A DNA stretch of 64,000 nt from Doryteuthis pealeii (GCA_023376005.1 CM042145.1:60667643-60731642); one strand, 5' to 3'. Positions 43,021-51,985 are shown, counted from the stretch's first letter. Numbers and translations are program-made. Notes: a model not told the origin generated them from the letters alone.

Positions 43021-43949
43021 ACACTTGATTTTTTGGAAGTATATTTGAGTCGTCATTGGTATTAAAAATAAACTATGAAATTGACCTCTGGGATACTTTC
43101 AGGTCATTGCAGGTCATCAAATGTCAATGTAAGCCATTTTTGTACAAACAGTTAGAGATTCTGATAGGTTTCACCTTTGAACTTCTAAATCACAGGTCAG
43201 ACGAGGTCAAATCCAGGTTTTAAACGCAGCCAGCGACAGACCGGATCCTCCCGAGTAAGTAGGGAAAAAGGGCCTGTATATATTTGCAAGATAACAATAA
43301 ATTCTATATATGAAGTTGTTCTCCCAAACATGTCATATTCATATTTCTATATCTTTAAAAACTTGCTAAGATATATAACAGAATTATTTCATCAAAACAT
43401 TATATCTCATCTCTTTTGTTCGAGCGATGTTGAGTGCCTCTACAAAAATATAAAGTAAAAGTGTGTATAGCTAAAGTAGAAGAAAAATAGAATATGACAC
43501 TTACAAAAAGTACGTGTTCTTTAAGCATACAAGCACATACGAGCAAAGTATATACAATGGCATAAGCAATCACGCATGCGCACGTACGATACGAATTGTA
43601 TCTGATAACATATTATCGAGTCTAGTATTTTATTATCTTTTTTTTAATCTTTGGGTATCAGTATAAAATAATGAGAAACAGAAAAAAAATAGCATTTTTT
43701 TTTCTTTTTAATATAGTATTTTTTTCTCTCTTTTTCTTTTCGAAGTGATTTTACTTCTGAACTGTAAACAGGGTCACAATTGAATTGTATTGATAATGAT
43801 TCCGGGATTTACATTGAATTGGAAATATTTTCTTTAATGAACACTTTCCCATAAGTAGATACATCTAAATACAATCGTAGATATATTTATTTTACATAAA
43901 TAACGGCGGCAAACTACACACTAATTGATTGGTACTTGTACCTATGCTC

Positions 43950-43950
<1 letters not shown>
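43021..43950. other. No gene seen
   Basis: AT-rich, unrecognised. Confidence 0.4.
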
Positions 43951-43954
<4 letters not shown>

Positions 43955-43998
<44 letters not shown>

Positions 43999-44150
43999 TA
44001 TACATAAAGACGCTATATACCTAGGTTTCACCTGAATGGTTCTTCAGAATAATTCTGAAGAACCATTCGGGTGAAACCTATGTAGATAGTCCCCGACTCA
44101 TGTAGGTCTTTATAATTATGCTTTATTAGCGTATTGAGCACGTTTACATA
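43955..44150. mobile_element. (TA)n plus inverted hammerhead pair H22a/H22b
   Basis: (TA)n 43955-43993. Minus motif 44011-44049: CUGAAGA, stem II ACC/GGU, GAAA, palindromic helix III ACCUAGGU, A. Plus motif 44051-44090: CUGAAGA, ACC/GGU, GAAA, ACCUAUGU, A. They meet almost head to head at AGAATAATTCT, so stem I 5' strands are missing. The terminal TATTGAGCAC (inverse GTGCTCAATA) lies at about 44132. Confidence 0.65.
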
Positions 44151-44369
44151 TATTACTTAGTAAACTCCTTCGGTGTTTTTTTCCCCTTTTGTTCATTACA
44201 TACGATGCTGATGGTTATTTTCTGAAAGTACGGGTGTGTCGGTCTTTTTTATTTATATATTTTTTTATATTTTTCCCCAGATATCAATTTGAAATTTTTA
44301 AATCTTTTTTTTTCACACCGTTGGAGTTTAATAATGATAATAATTATATATATATATATTATATATATA

Positions 44370-44613
44370 ATGGAGGCGCGTGGTCTAATGGTTAGAGTCG
44401 AGGTAAATGGACTCGTCAACGCGAGTTCAATTCCTGAACGAAGCTGTTGGAATTTCACATGGCACTAATACCCTTGGGAAAGGTATGAATCCAATTCTCC
44501 CTCCAGCTATGGGTAACCAGTCTAGGAGAAGGAAAACTCTGAATTCAAATCTGTTAAACTCCGCTTAAGAAATTGACCTTGTGTCGCATCCTGCTCGGGC
44601 GGAAGGGTTGATA
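44370..44613 (+). repeat. SINE family C, full length
   Basis: GGCGCGTGGTCTAATGGTTAG (A box), GCGAGTTCAATTCCTG (B box), CTAATACCCTTGGGAAAGG, CCAGTCTAGGAGAAGG and a GACCTTGTGTCGCATCCTGC end, then (TA)n. Confidence 0.8.
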
Positions 44614-44724
44614 TATATATATATATATATATATATTTTTTTTATAGTTTGTATGAAAATATATTTTATATATAGAGAGATTTTAAAATATGGAAATAAA
44701 TCCGAGCTTATGTAGAAATATTTA

Positions 44725-44729
44725 CACAT

Positions 44730-44797
<68 letters not shown>
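44725..44797. repeat. (CA)n/(TA)n microsatellite
   Basis: Directly read; sits at the truncation point of the PLE fragment that follows. Confidence 0.95.
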
Positions 44798-44805
<8 letters not shown>

Positions 44806-45058
44806 TATTAAACTAAAACATGTAATAACCTTAGCTAGCAATGTTTGGAATTTAAAGAATCAAAATATAACACCTATTATTAAATGGGAATTATTAAAGA
44901 GATCCAATATACATGGAAGTTTGACTGATCCATGTTTCTTGTGTTTTCAAGACAAGTTAGCGATAATTAGATTGCCGGATAAGAAGAACCTAATGAATAA
45001 AGATGAACTTCTGGGGAAATGCTTCCATAAGATACGTAACTCATTAATGTATTATTAA
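44798..45058 (+). pseudogene. Penelope-like element, C-terminal end of GIY-YIG endonuclease
   Basis: Open without stops to TAA at 45056-45058. It reads LASNVWNLKNQNITPIIKWE, LLKRSNIHGSLTDPCFLC and NLMNKDELLGKCFHKIRNS. The order 'S..W.LK...I...IKW', CxxC, then 'LMNKDELLGKCFHKIR' is the conserved end of PLE endonucleases, with Cys and His residues of their zinc-binding motif. The GIY-YIG catalytic start and the reverse transcriptase are missing; the fragment begins in (TA)n. Not recorded as an ATG-started gene because it is 5'-truncated. Confidence 0.75.
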
Positions 45059-45352
45059 GATTAATATACATATAATATAAGATATGCATTAATTATTACA
45101 AAAAAACGACTCCAATCCCAGTAGTATACATAAATAAGATATAAACAAAATGAATAAAAGAAAAAAGAGATAGGAGTTGAGGATAGATGAGAGAAAGAAT
45201 TACAAATTACTTTTGCCTCATAAGCGTATGGAAAACTAATTTTTATTTTCAAAGGCAAATAATTCAGATTCAAAGACTAAAAGTTTTATACTAATTTTAT
45301 TTTATACTAATACAAAGACAGAGAGAAATAAAAATAACTCTAGACCAAATAA

Positions 45353-45354
<2 letters not shown>
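45059..45354. other. No gene seen
   Basis: AT-rich region downstream of the PLE fragment; may be its 3' untranslated part. (TA)n at 45355-45387. Confidence 0.35.
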
Positions 45355-45384
<30 letters not shown>

Positions 45385-45389
<5 letters not shown>

Positions 45390-45515
45390 GTGCTTGTCGG
45401 CAAAAAGCCATTCCAAACATACCGTGTTTACAACTTATCATATATATATATATATATATGTTGTAAACATGGTATGTTTGGAATGGCTTTTTTGCCGACA
45501 AATTTTGGGAGAATA
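45385..45515. repeat. Hairpin repeat around (TA)n
   Basis: TTGTCGGCAAAAAGCCATTCC...AAACATACCGTGTTTACAAC and its inverse GTTGTAAACATGGTATGTTT...GGAATGGC...GCCGACAA, with (TA)n in the loop (45440-45459). Arms about 50 bp. Confidence 0.8.
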
Positions 45516-45612
45516 TGTGCTTAATTGGAGTTTTGAAAATTAATTAATTAACAATGAATTAGGCGGGAATGCCTATTTAAATGTATGGCTAAACAAATCG
45601 AGAAAAATCAAT

Positions 45613-45645
45613 CTCTGTATGTACATTTCGGCCTCATCAGCAGAG
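45613..45645 (-). ncRNA. Hammerhead-like motif H23 with collapsed stem II
   Basis: Minus strand: stem I CUCUG/CAGAG perfect, CUGAUGA (45634-45640), GGCC, GAAA, palindromic helix III AUGUACAU, A at the site. Stem II has only GGCC and no loop, so it could pair only between two molecules or is a deletion relic. Confidence 0.6.
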
Positions 45646-45654
45646 CTATAGATA

Positions 45655-45745
45655 GGAAGGCCGCCCTGTGCGTGATTTGAAACCTGACTGCCAAGCTGAC
45701 AGGCCGATATCACAACCCCTACACCAAACGGACCTCCTAGATTTT
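45655..45745 (-). ncRNA. tRNA-like Pol III head upstream of hammerhead H23
   Basis: Minus strand from 45745: CCGTTTGGTGTAGGGGTTG (A box) and GTCAGGTTTCAAATCAC (B box) with tRNA-like spacing and a GGTCCG-like acceptor start. The hammerhead stem I begins about 20-30 bases later. The clearest of the head-plus-hammerhead composites. Confidence 0.6.
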
Positions 45746-45835
45746 ACGATTTGTTTAGAGTAGGTTAATATTCCTCTTCAGTGACTTTAATTACACGACG
45801 ATATGATAAGTTGTAGCTACCTATACTTTTTTAGT

Positions 45836-45880
45836 TCTCCTGTGGAAGGTGTACCTTCAACACCGAAACCGTGTTAAAGG
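45836..45880 (+). ncRNA. Hammerhead-like relic
   Basis: CUGUGGA (A6 changed), stem II GGUGU/ACACC perfect, GAAA, ACCGUG. Shares the CUGUGGAAGG start with 27735-27800. Confidence 0.4.
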
Positions 45881-46109
45881 GAAAAATCTTTTTCTACAAC
45901 TAATATATATATATACATATATTTGTTCTGTTTCCAACGGGAGAAAATTCAATATTTTATAAAAATCAATAATATTATTGATCAAAGCCTGAAGAACATA
46001 CCAGAATATCTGAAACACGTGTTGCATATGTAAGATAAAAAGAATAATTTTTTTCTGAAAACATAATACATTTTGCGGACCTTCTTTTTTATAAAATATA
46101 TATATATAT

Positions 46110-46312
46110 ATGGATACCTTAGTTCAGATATACATTTATTTCAGCATTTCCTTGCCTCCTCAGACTGATCTTTACTAATTAGAAAACCTCATACCCGTTT
46201 CCCTGATTTTTTAAAAAAACTTTTTTCCTATTCTTCCTTCTGTTTTTGTAAAGATCAGATTGAGGAGGCAAAAAAAACGCCGAAATAAATCTATATCTGT
46301 ATCAAGGTATCC
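46110..46312. mobile_element. Foldback element with paired hammerheads H24a/H24b
   Basis: Arms GGATACCTTAGTTCAGATATA (46112) and TATATCTGTATCAAGGTATCC (46292). Plus motif 46256-46299: stem I CAGA/UCUG perfect, UUGAGGA (C3 to U), stem II GGC/GCC, GAAA, helix III AUA-AAUC-UAU, A. Minus motif 46124-46168: CUGAGGA intact, stem II GGC/GCU, GAAA, AUA-AAUG-UAU, stem I with one mismatch at the core. N7 is G in both. Confidence 0.7.
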
Positions 46313-46425
46313 ATTCATTCCCTTATTTATAATTCTTCGTATATGTAAAAATATATGCAAATCTTTATATGTTCGTTTTAGGTCTCAATTTTGGTTGAGT
46401 TTTATCAGGGAAAAACTTGGTATCA

Positions 46426-46427
<2 letters not shown>

Positions 46428-46467
<40 letters not shown>

Positions 46468-46520
46468 CTATTTATATATATATATATATAATATAATATA
46501 TATATATATATTATATATAT
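46428..46520. repeat. (CT)n/(TA)n tract
   Basis: CT repeats 46428-46469 then TA repeats to about 46520. Confidence 0.95.
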
Positions 46521-46639
46521 AAAAGCAGAAATATCGGCCAGCAACAGGATAGAAGTCAACCTTTGGATCACATTACATTATTGAGAATGAAACTATTCTT
46601 TTATTTGTGAATAAGTTCTAACGAAGAGTAGCGAGGACA

Positions 46640-46756
46640 TGAAGTTAACATTGATTGGTTACAGACGGTTTCTCGCCTATGCGATTTTTAAACCAAGCAC
46701 TTGGTTTGAAAATAACATAGACAAGAAACAATATATATATATATATATATATATAT
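46640..46756 (-). ncRNA. Hammerhead-like relic H25 and (TA)n
   Basis: Minus strand stem II UCGC-AUAG-GCGA perfect, GAAA, ACCGU, C; the CUGANGA block is lost. Same family as 47055-47225. (TA)n 46732-46756. Confidence 0.45.
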
Positions 46757-46899
46757 GATCGATCTAAAGCCATAAAATATACATATATTCATCCCGGAGT
46801 TCAACAACCTTGGCACATAGTCTTTCAAGTTTCTGTTGTGGTTTTTAAAAAATCAATGCAAAAAATTCATTGAAACCGCATTCTTTTCTTAGTTAAACC

Positions 46900-46918
46900 C
46901 CCCCACACACACACACTC

Positions 46919-46982
<64 letters not shown>

Positions 46983-46990
46983 TATATATG
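46900..46990. repeat. (CA)n, (TATC)n and (TA)n microsatellites
   Basis: CACACA, then TATCTATC repeats 46920-46951, then TA repeats. Confidence 0.95.
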
Positions 46991-47054
46991 TGCAATATTT
47001 TGGTGATAATATGGGTGTTTTTTTTAGGTAGACAGTAATCAGTATGATTTAGAG

Positions 47055-47225
47055 CATTTATATTTGAGTTAAGGTAGCGTGGACATGAAGTCAACACCTG
47101 GTTACTGACAGTTTCTCGCCTATGTGATCTTCAGACCAAAGCCTGTTCGAAAAATCGCATAGGCGAGAAACCGTCGGTAACCTGGAAATGACTCCATGTC
47201 CACGCTACCTTAACTCAAATATATT
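47055..47225. mobile_element. Near-perfect foldback with hammerhead H26
   Basis: TTGAGTTAAGGTAGCGTGGA at 47053 and TCCACGCTACCTTAACTCAA at 47200 begin arms of about 80 bp. Minus motif 47097-47140: CUGAAGA (47128-47134), stem II UCAC/GCGA (one mismatch), GAAA, AC-U-GU, C. The other arm keeps stem II UCGC/GCGA but lost CUGAAGA. Confidence 0.65.
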
Positions 47226-47257
47226 TATATGTATGTATAAATAGATAATCAGACAGA

Positions 47258-47259
47258 GG

Positions 47260-47320
<61 letters not shown>

Positions 47321-47352
47321 TCTCTCCATATATATATGTGTGTGTGTGTGTG
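47258..47352. repeat. (CA)n/(TA)n/(TG)n tract
   Basis: Directly read. Confidence 0.95.
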
Positions 47353-47504
47353 TATTTATTTATGTATGAATGTATGGATAGACAGATTGACAAATACAGA
47401 GACGAAACACTGAGGGATGTAGAGAGATTTATGCGTATACATATTTCATGAAAACCGAATTCTTTTCTTGGTTAAGCCTATAACCCTTCCCTACCCCTTC
47501 TGTC

Positions 47505-47576
47505 TGTTTCTCTCTTTCTTTCTTCCCCTCTCTTCCTCTCTCCCCCTCTCTTCCCCCTCTCTCTCTCTCTCTTATT

Positions 47577-47640
<64 letters not shown>
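47505..47640. repeat. (CT)n/(CA)n/(TA)n tract
   Basis: C/T-rich 47505-47573, CA 47578-47599, TA 47600-47637. Confidence 0.95.
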
Positions 47641-47778
47641 GAAAAAGTTGACTTACCGGTGAATATGGTCATGATGGTTAGGTGGTGCAGAATTCAGGGG
47701 GGTAAGTCAGCGATATAACAAATACAAAGTGCTCAATACGCAAGTAGAGCATATATATTACAATATAGGTACAAGTGA

Positions 47779-47817
47779 TAACCTACTCGAGTTTCACCAT
47801 AAGGATCTTCAGGGTTA
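47779..47817 (-). ncRNA. Hammerhead-like motif H27a, complete
   Basis: Stem I UAACC/GGUUA perfect, CUGAAGA (47806-47812), stem II CC-UUAU-GG, GAAA, palindromic helix III ACUCGAGU, A17. Every conserved core base is present. Confidence 0.75.
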
Positions 47818-47908
47818 TATCCACTGAATTTATCGAGATACCGATTAATTGCAGTCGACTCGTGTATTCGACTGCAATTAATCGGTATCTCGATTAATTC
47901 AGTGAATT

Positions 47909-47947
47909 TAACCCTGAAGATCCTTATGGTGAAACTCGAGTAGGTTA
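47909..47947 (+). ncRNA. Hammerhead-like motif H27b, complete
   Basis: Stem I UAACC (47909-47913) pairs GGUUA (47943-47947). CUGAAGA 47914-47920, stem II CC-UUAU-GG, GAA 47931-47933, palindromic ACUCGAGU 47934-47941, A17 at 47942. Identical to the inverted partner across the core. Confidence 0.75.
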
Positions 47948-47999
47948 TCACTTGTACTGATATTGTAATATATATATAATATATATATATATATGCTCC

Positions 48000-48109
48000 T
48001 CACTCTCACACATATATAGTTATATGTATGTATAAATAGATAATCTGACAGAGGCACACCCATATATATATGACACTCTCCCCCATGTATATATATATAT
48101 ATACATACG

Positions 48110-48155
<46 letters not shown>

Positions 48156-48182
48156 AATATATAATATATATATATATATATT
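48000..48182. repeat. TA-rich microsatellite region
   Basis: TA repeats at 48085-48182 with interruptions and a CAGAGGCACAC block repeated from 47255. Confidence 0.9.
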
Positions 48183-48489
48183 TGACAGAGAGAAGAAACA
48201 CTCAGAGAGAGAGAGTCAGATTCATACCGTATATATTTCTGTACTATTAATCGTAGATTTCCGTCTGCTTGGGAATACCAGATGCCATAAGTTATTTCAT
48301 TTCATATCATTTTATACAGAGAGGATGTATGCAGTCTATTGATTATGAAATGTAGGCCTTCATAACGATTTCTAGTGTTGTCTATCCTCATTAGAGGCCG
48401 GGGTTTTATTTTCTTCTGCAAGCCTCGCATATCAGCTCTGTAAATACCGACTCGTGTGCATAACAGTATGAACCATGCATTTGAATAAA
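48183..48489. other. No gene seen
   Basis: Unrecognised. Confidence 0.35.
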
Positions 48490-48635
48490 TGTTTTAAGAG
48501 GGGGTGAGGTCAAAGTTTAGGTACCGGGCATGTATGCCGATAAATTAGCGTACCTTAAGGAAAAATTCTTATATTGTAAAAAGTACCTTGTACTTATTAT
48601 TTAAGCATAACATTTATTATCCAGATGTATATGAT

Positions 48636-48667
<32 letters not shown>

Positions 48668-48830
48668 AAGTTTTGTTGAACTGTACAGACAATTCCTGTC
48701 GGACAAGTTTTTCGTTGATCCGTTCCAATTTTCGGGCCATCTTTCTTGTGTCGGGGTGTAACTGGTATAACAGTCCCCTAAAGGTTTCAAAACGAGCGCT
48801 TTCGGCAATACATTTTGCCATTCTCAGGGT
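48668..48830 (-). pseudogene. Probable PLE N-terminal coding fragment, minus arm
   Basis: The minus frame starts at ATG and reads MAKCIAESARFETFRGLLYQ, HPDTRKMARKLERINEKLV, RQELSVQFNKT. The frame is open and Lys/Arg-rich, unlike microsatellite artefacts, and is repeated in the other arm with conservation of the frame. Assignment to the PLE N-terminal region is inference from its style and the hammerhead upstream. Confidence 0.5.
48792..48830 (-). ncRNA. Hammerhead-like motif H28 overlapping the coding start
   Basis: Minus strand CUGAGAAUGGCAA...UUGCC, GAAA, palindromic AGCGCU, C. Stem II GGCAA/UUGCC is perfect. The core reads CUGAGA (one base short of CUGANGA), as in H4. The ATG of the coding fragment lies inside stem II. 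Confidence 0.45.
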
Positions 48831-49017
48831 AGGAAACGATGGTATGATTTCGTGTCTCGTTTTTAATGAGAATGTGTAGTAGCAAGGAATTAGAAGTGGG
48901 AGGTAATTACCATTGGTAGTAGGAGGTAGTAGGAGGAATAGTAGTGGTTCGAGCGAGTGTTGCAGTAGTGATTTTATGTGGGAGGGGGCACAAGTTGTGA
49001 GAAGGGGGCGGTATAGT

Positions 49018-49185
49018 GAAAGCGCTCGTTTTTAAACCTTTGGGGGACTGTTATACCAGTTATACCCCGACATCAGAAAGATGGCCCGAAAATTGGAACG
49101 GATCAACGAAAAACTTGTTCGACAGGAATTGTCTGTACAGTTCAACAAAACTTGTATAAAAGAAAAAATGCTGCCAAAATACACT

Positions 49186-49212
<27 letters not shown>
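49018..49212 (+). pseudogene. Probable PLE N-terminal coding fragment, plus arm
   Basis: Reads MARKLERINEKLVRQELSVQ, FNKTCIKEKMLPKYT and then runs into (TA)n. It extends the minus arm by CIKEKMLPKYT. The upstream half has frameshifts. The hammerhead counterpart (about 48995-49030, GUGAGAAGGGGGCGG, GAAA, GCGCUC) is degraded. Confidence 0.5.
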
Positions 49213-49216
<4 letters not shown>

Positions 49217-49575
49217 TCAATTTTTTAAAATGCATATCATCATGTCCTTCTTTCTATTACTTAAACTTTTAACTTAACTAATCAAGTCATTTTAGAATTT
49301 GATAAACATATACAGCTCATTCAACTGTGACATATGGGGATCTAATAGATTGCAATGGAGTTATCAGAATAATAATTAATAAGAATATTTTTAATTGTCT
49401 AAAAGAACTATAATGGTTCAATTACAAAAAAATATTAATAGTATCATGTACTCACTTGGTTACCACATAGGATTAATCCCCACCTCCTTCGAGGTTCCTG
49501 GTACTTTTTACAATACCACATTTTTTCCTTTTCGGCATATATGTCCCGTACCTAAACTTTGACCGTCCTTGGTTT

Positions 49576-49770
49576 TTTTCAAGATCTGTGTTCGTGATAT
49601 TTTGACAAGAATATAATCACAGAAAATGGAGATGAATTTAAGTTAATTACACTTCACATTTGTTCAGTTGTTCTGGGAAGTTGTTATTTCTATCAATGTT
49701 ACTTTCTCTGTCTGCAAATACCGATTTATCTCAGTATTCCATATCTATCTATCTATCTATTCATTGTCAT
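49576..49770. other. Unrecognised; (CTAT)n at 49744-49760
   Basis: Nothing else seen. Confidence 0.35.
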
Positions 49771-50000
49771 TATCATCATCTAACTGTGCCATCATCATGG
49801 AATCCCTTGGCGATCACTCTCGATATCCGTCCCTATCGGGCATCTCACATAAGACCTCAAGACGACATCCACTATCTGCACAGAGGTGATGAAAGTAAGT
49901 TTTTAATAATTCATCGAACACTGGTGTCTACGTATATGTTTCCTTATGAGAACGTCACTTATGAATTCGTCCTTACTTCTCTTCTAGCATCCAGAATATA
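49771..50000 (-). pseudogene. RTE-like LINE 3' end
   Basis: CATTATCATCATC tail, then ATGGAATCCCTTGGCGATCAC, TATCCGTCCCTATCGGGCATC, ATCTGCACAGAGGTGATG and AACGTCACTTATGAATTCGTCC match 28050-28240 in the same orientation. Frames broken. Confidence 0.65.
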
Positions 50001-50308
50001 GTGCCAGTCTTTCTTGGGTGTTTTGAATTAAGTTTTGGATATGTTTTCTTTAGTCTTTACTTCATATTCTTTTACTATTTCCAAGTTTGATTGTCTAGGG
50101 GAACCAAAGGAAATCAAAGGAAGATAAGTTAAGAGATAAAGAAGGAATCGACAGGAGTCTTATTCGGTTAAAGTTAAGATCGATTGTCGAGGGGAGATAT
50201 TTGTTGAGGGACATATTCATACAGGTAATTAATGCATACAGGTCTTTAATACATACGGTTAATTTAAAAACTAATTCATTAATTAAATAACATTAATTTA
50301 TTGCACTG
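50001..50308. other. No gene seen
   Basis: Unrecognised. Confidence 0.35.
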
Positions 50309-50895
50309 TCAGCTTGGACAGAGGGAGATACCGACTTCCCCCTTGTAGAGGGGTAAAATCTCCCCAACAAGGCCACCTGTTGGTCGTGGGTGATGACCCG
50401 TGATGCGTAAGGACGGAATCTTGATGGCTGAGCAGTCCATGACATCCAAGACTCCACTTTGGTCCTTACTTAGGATAGACGGGCGGTCGGAGAGGCCCCC
50501 TCCATCAAATCGGCTGGTCACGTTAAGCTCTAGCACTATGATTATCCCAGGCCTATTATTGCCCTTATGGCGAACTCTTAACCTTTTTGTCATATGTGTG
50601 CTAGAACGCTGTGCCTGAGGGTTTTAGAGTCCTGGGTATGACGTTAAACTATATCTAGTGTTGAATTTCCAATTCTGGAGCTTTGGAAAGTGTTGAATAT
50701 CCCTTTATCACCATTACTCCCAGTTCCACTTTTATCCGGATTTTGTTCTGGTCCGATTTATTAACTAAATAGAAAAGGATGAGTTAAAAATGTGTTTAAA
50801 AATTGAGTTTAAAAAAGAATTCAATACCCATTAATAATGACTAAAACAAAACGTCTTTGGCATAAAATAACCAAACACGGGTTGTGTAACGTAAT
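50309..50895 (+). repeat. SINE family A, near full length
   Basis: Head GCTTGGACAGAGGGAGATACC and GAGGGGTAAAATCTCCCC, body GATGACCCGTGATGCGTAAGG, GACGGGCGGTCGGAGAGGCC, GGTATGACGTTAAACTATATC; the tail GGCATAAAATAACC...GGGTTGTGTAACG is slightly degraded. Confidence 0.75.
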
Positions 50896-51769
50896 TTAGC
50901 TTGCTCGCTTGGGTGGCCGCGAGTGGAAATAATAAAAATATTCAAAAGTTTGTTGGGGAAATTACAAATTTTTCGGTTCCTATGAGCATTCAGTTTCCTT
51001 TGATTTGGTTACCCAGACGCAGAGGTAACCTCTGATTGACACGTGTTCGAATGTTCCCGAAATTAGTAGATGGTCTCCGAACTTTATAGAAGAATTGGAA
51101 GTTAATATTTTTGAATTTACCGACTGGACAAAGTTAATCACAACTAAAAGAAGTTAAATGAAGCCGACCTTAAAATACCACACATTAATGAAGCCGACCT
51201 CCTCTCTCAAAATTTAGAAGCTAATTAAATAAATTTATGAAAAACAAAGAAGCGTTGTTATTATCATCGTTTACTACGGTGGAGGACTAATACGAGAGAA
51301 TTGACGAATGAACGCCACTAAACGTAAACAAATCCTTCCCCGACCCTAAGACTTCCGAAGATAACCCGTCGAGATAAAGCTAATTGACCGTAGCGAAAGG
51401 CACGCGACAGTTCTCCCCTGACCACAAAAGCAAAGAGGAAGTTTGCCTATTTTGGGGGTAAAGGCCGACTGAAGGCTGACTACTAGCGACCCTGTGTTGG
51501 TAAATAAGGCCAACCGTGTCAAGCTTTCCGGCCAAAAGATAGAAACGACAACACACCTCACACGAGGCCACCGATATAGTGTCTAGCCGGTCTTGCCTCA
51601 CAACGTACTATATATGCGTATTTAGTGCGTGCGTAGCCTACAGTGGTGAAGAGCGTGATGTAAAGGCCACCACATTACAAAGTAACTAATAATCATTTCT
51701 CCAGAACTGAAGTCAGGACAGCCCTTATTTTATTTTGGGAGTCTTACCTCTCTAAGAACACCTATCTAA
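50896..51769. other. No gene recognised
   Basis: GC-richer than average at 51300-51600 with two overlapping minus frames of 71-73 residues; no domain recognised. Could be part of an unplaced LTR element. Confidence 0.3.
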
Positions 51770-51985
51770 GTAATCACAAGGTTCCTGGTTCGATATCGCT
51801 CCCCGCCAACTCAGCGCATGACTAGCATAGATTGAGTAATCTTATGTGTACGCAAAAGTGAGAAACTGACGGTAGGTATGGGGCTCCACCTCAGCGAAAA
51901 CAATCTCCCTGGTCTAGCGCTAGTGAAAGGGAGATAGACTCCCTCGCTCTCCGGTTGTTGCGACAATAGGCCCCTCTGCCTTTAC
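51770..51985 (+). repeat. SINE family B, 5'-truncated
   Basis: Starts at AATCACAAGGTTCCTGG, B box GGTTCGATATCGC, CCAACTCAGCGCATGACTAGC, CTCCACCTCAGCG, GGTCTAGCGCTAGTG, AGACTCCCTCGCTCTCCGG. A box lost. Confidence 0.75.

Larger units (their letters stand above)
47728..47990. mobile_element. Foldback element with two intact hammerheads (H27a/H27b)
   Basis: Inner arms CACTGAATTTATCGAGATACC / GGTATCTCGATTAATTCAGTG with GACTGCAATTAATCG pairs; outer arms GTGATAACCTACTCGAG / CTCGAGTAGGTTATCAC. The terminal GTGCTCAATACGCAAGTAG lies at 47727-47745. Ends in (TA)n at about 47969. The two ribozyme motifs are listed next. Confidence 0.8.
48490..49575. mobile_element. Inverted dimer of a probable PLE 5' region
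   Basis: Outer arms GGTCAAAGTTTAGGTAC (48510) and GTACCTAAACTTTGACC (49546). Inner arms 48668-48815 and 49018-49165 carry the same coding piece in opposite orientation. The arms are separated by about 200 bp of G-rich unrecognised sequence. (CA)n 48637-48655 and (TA)n 49183-49212 lie where each coding arm ends. Confidence 0.6.
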
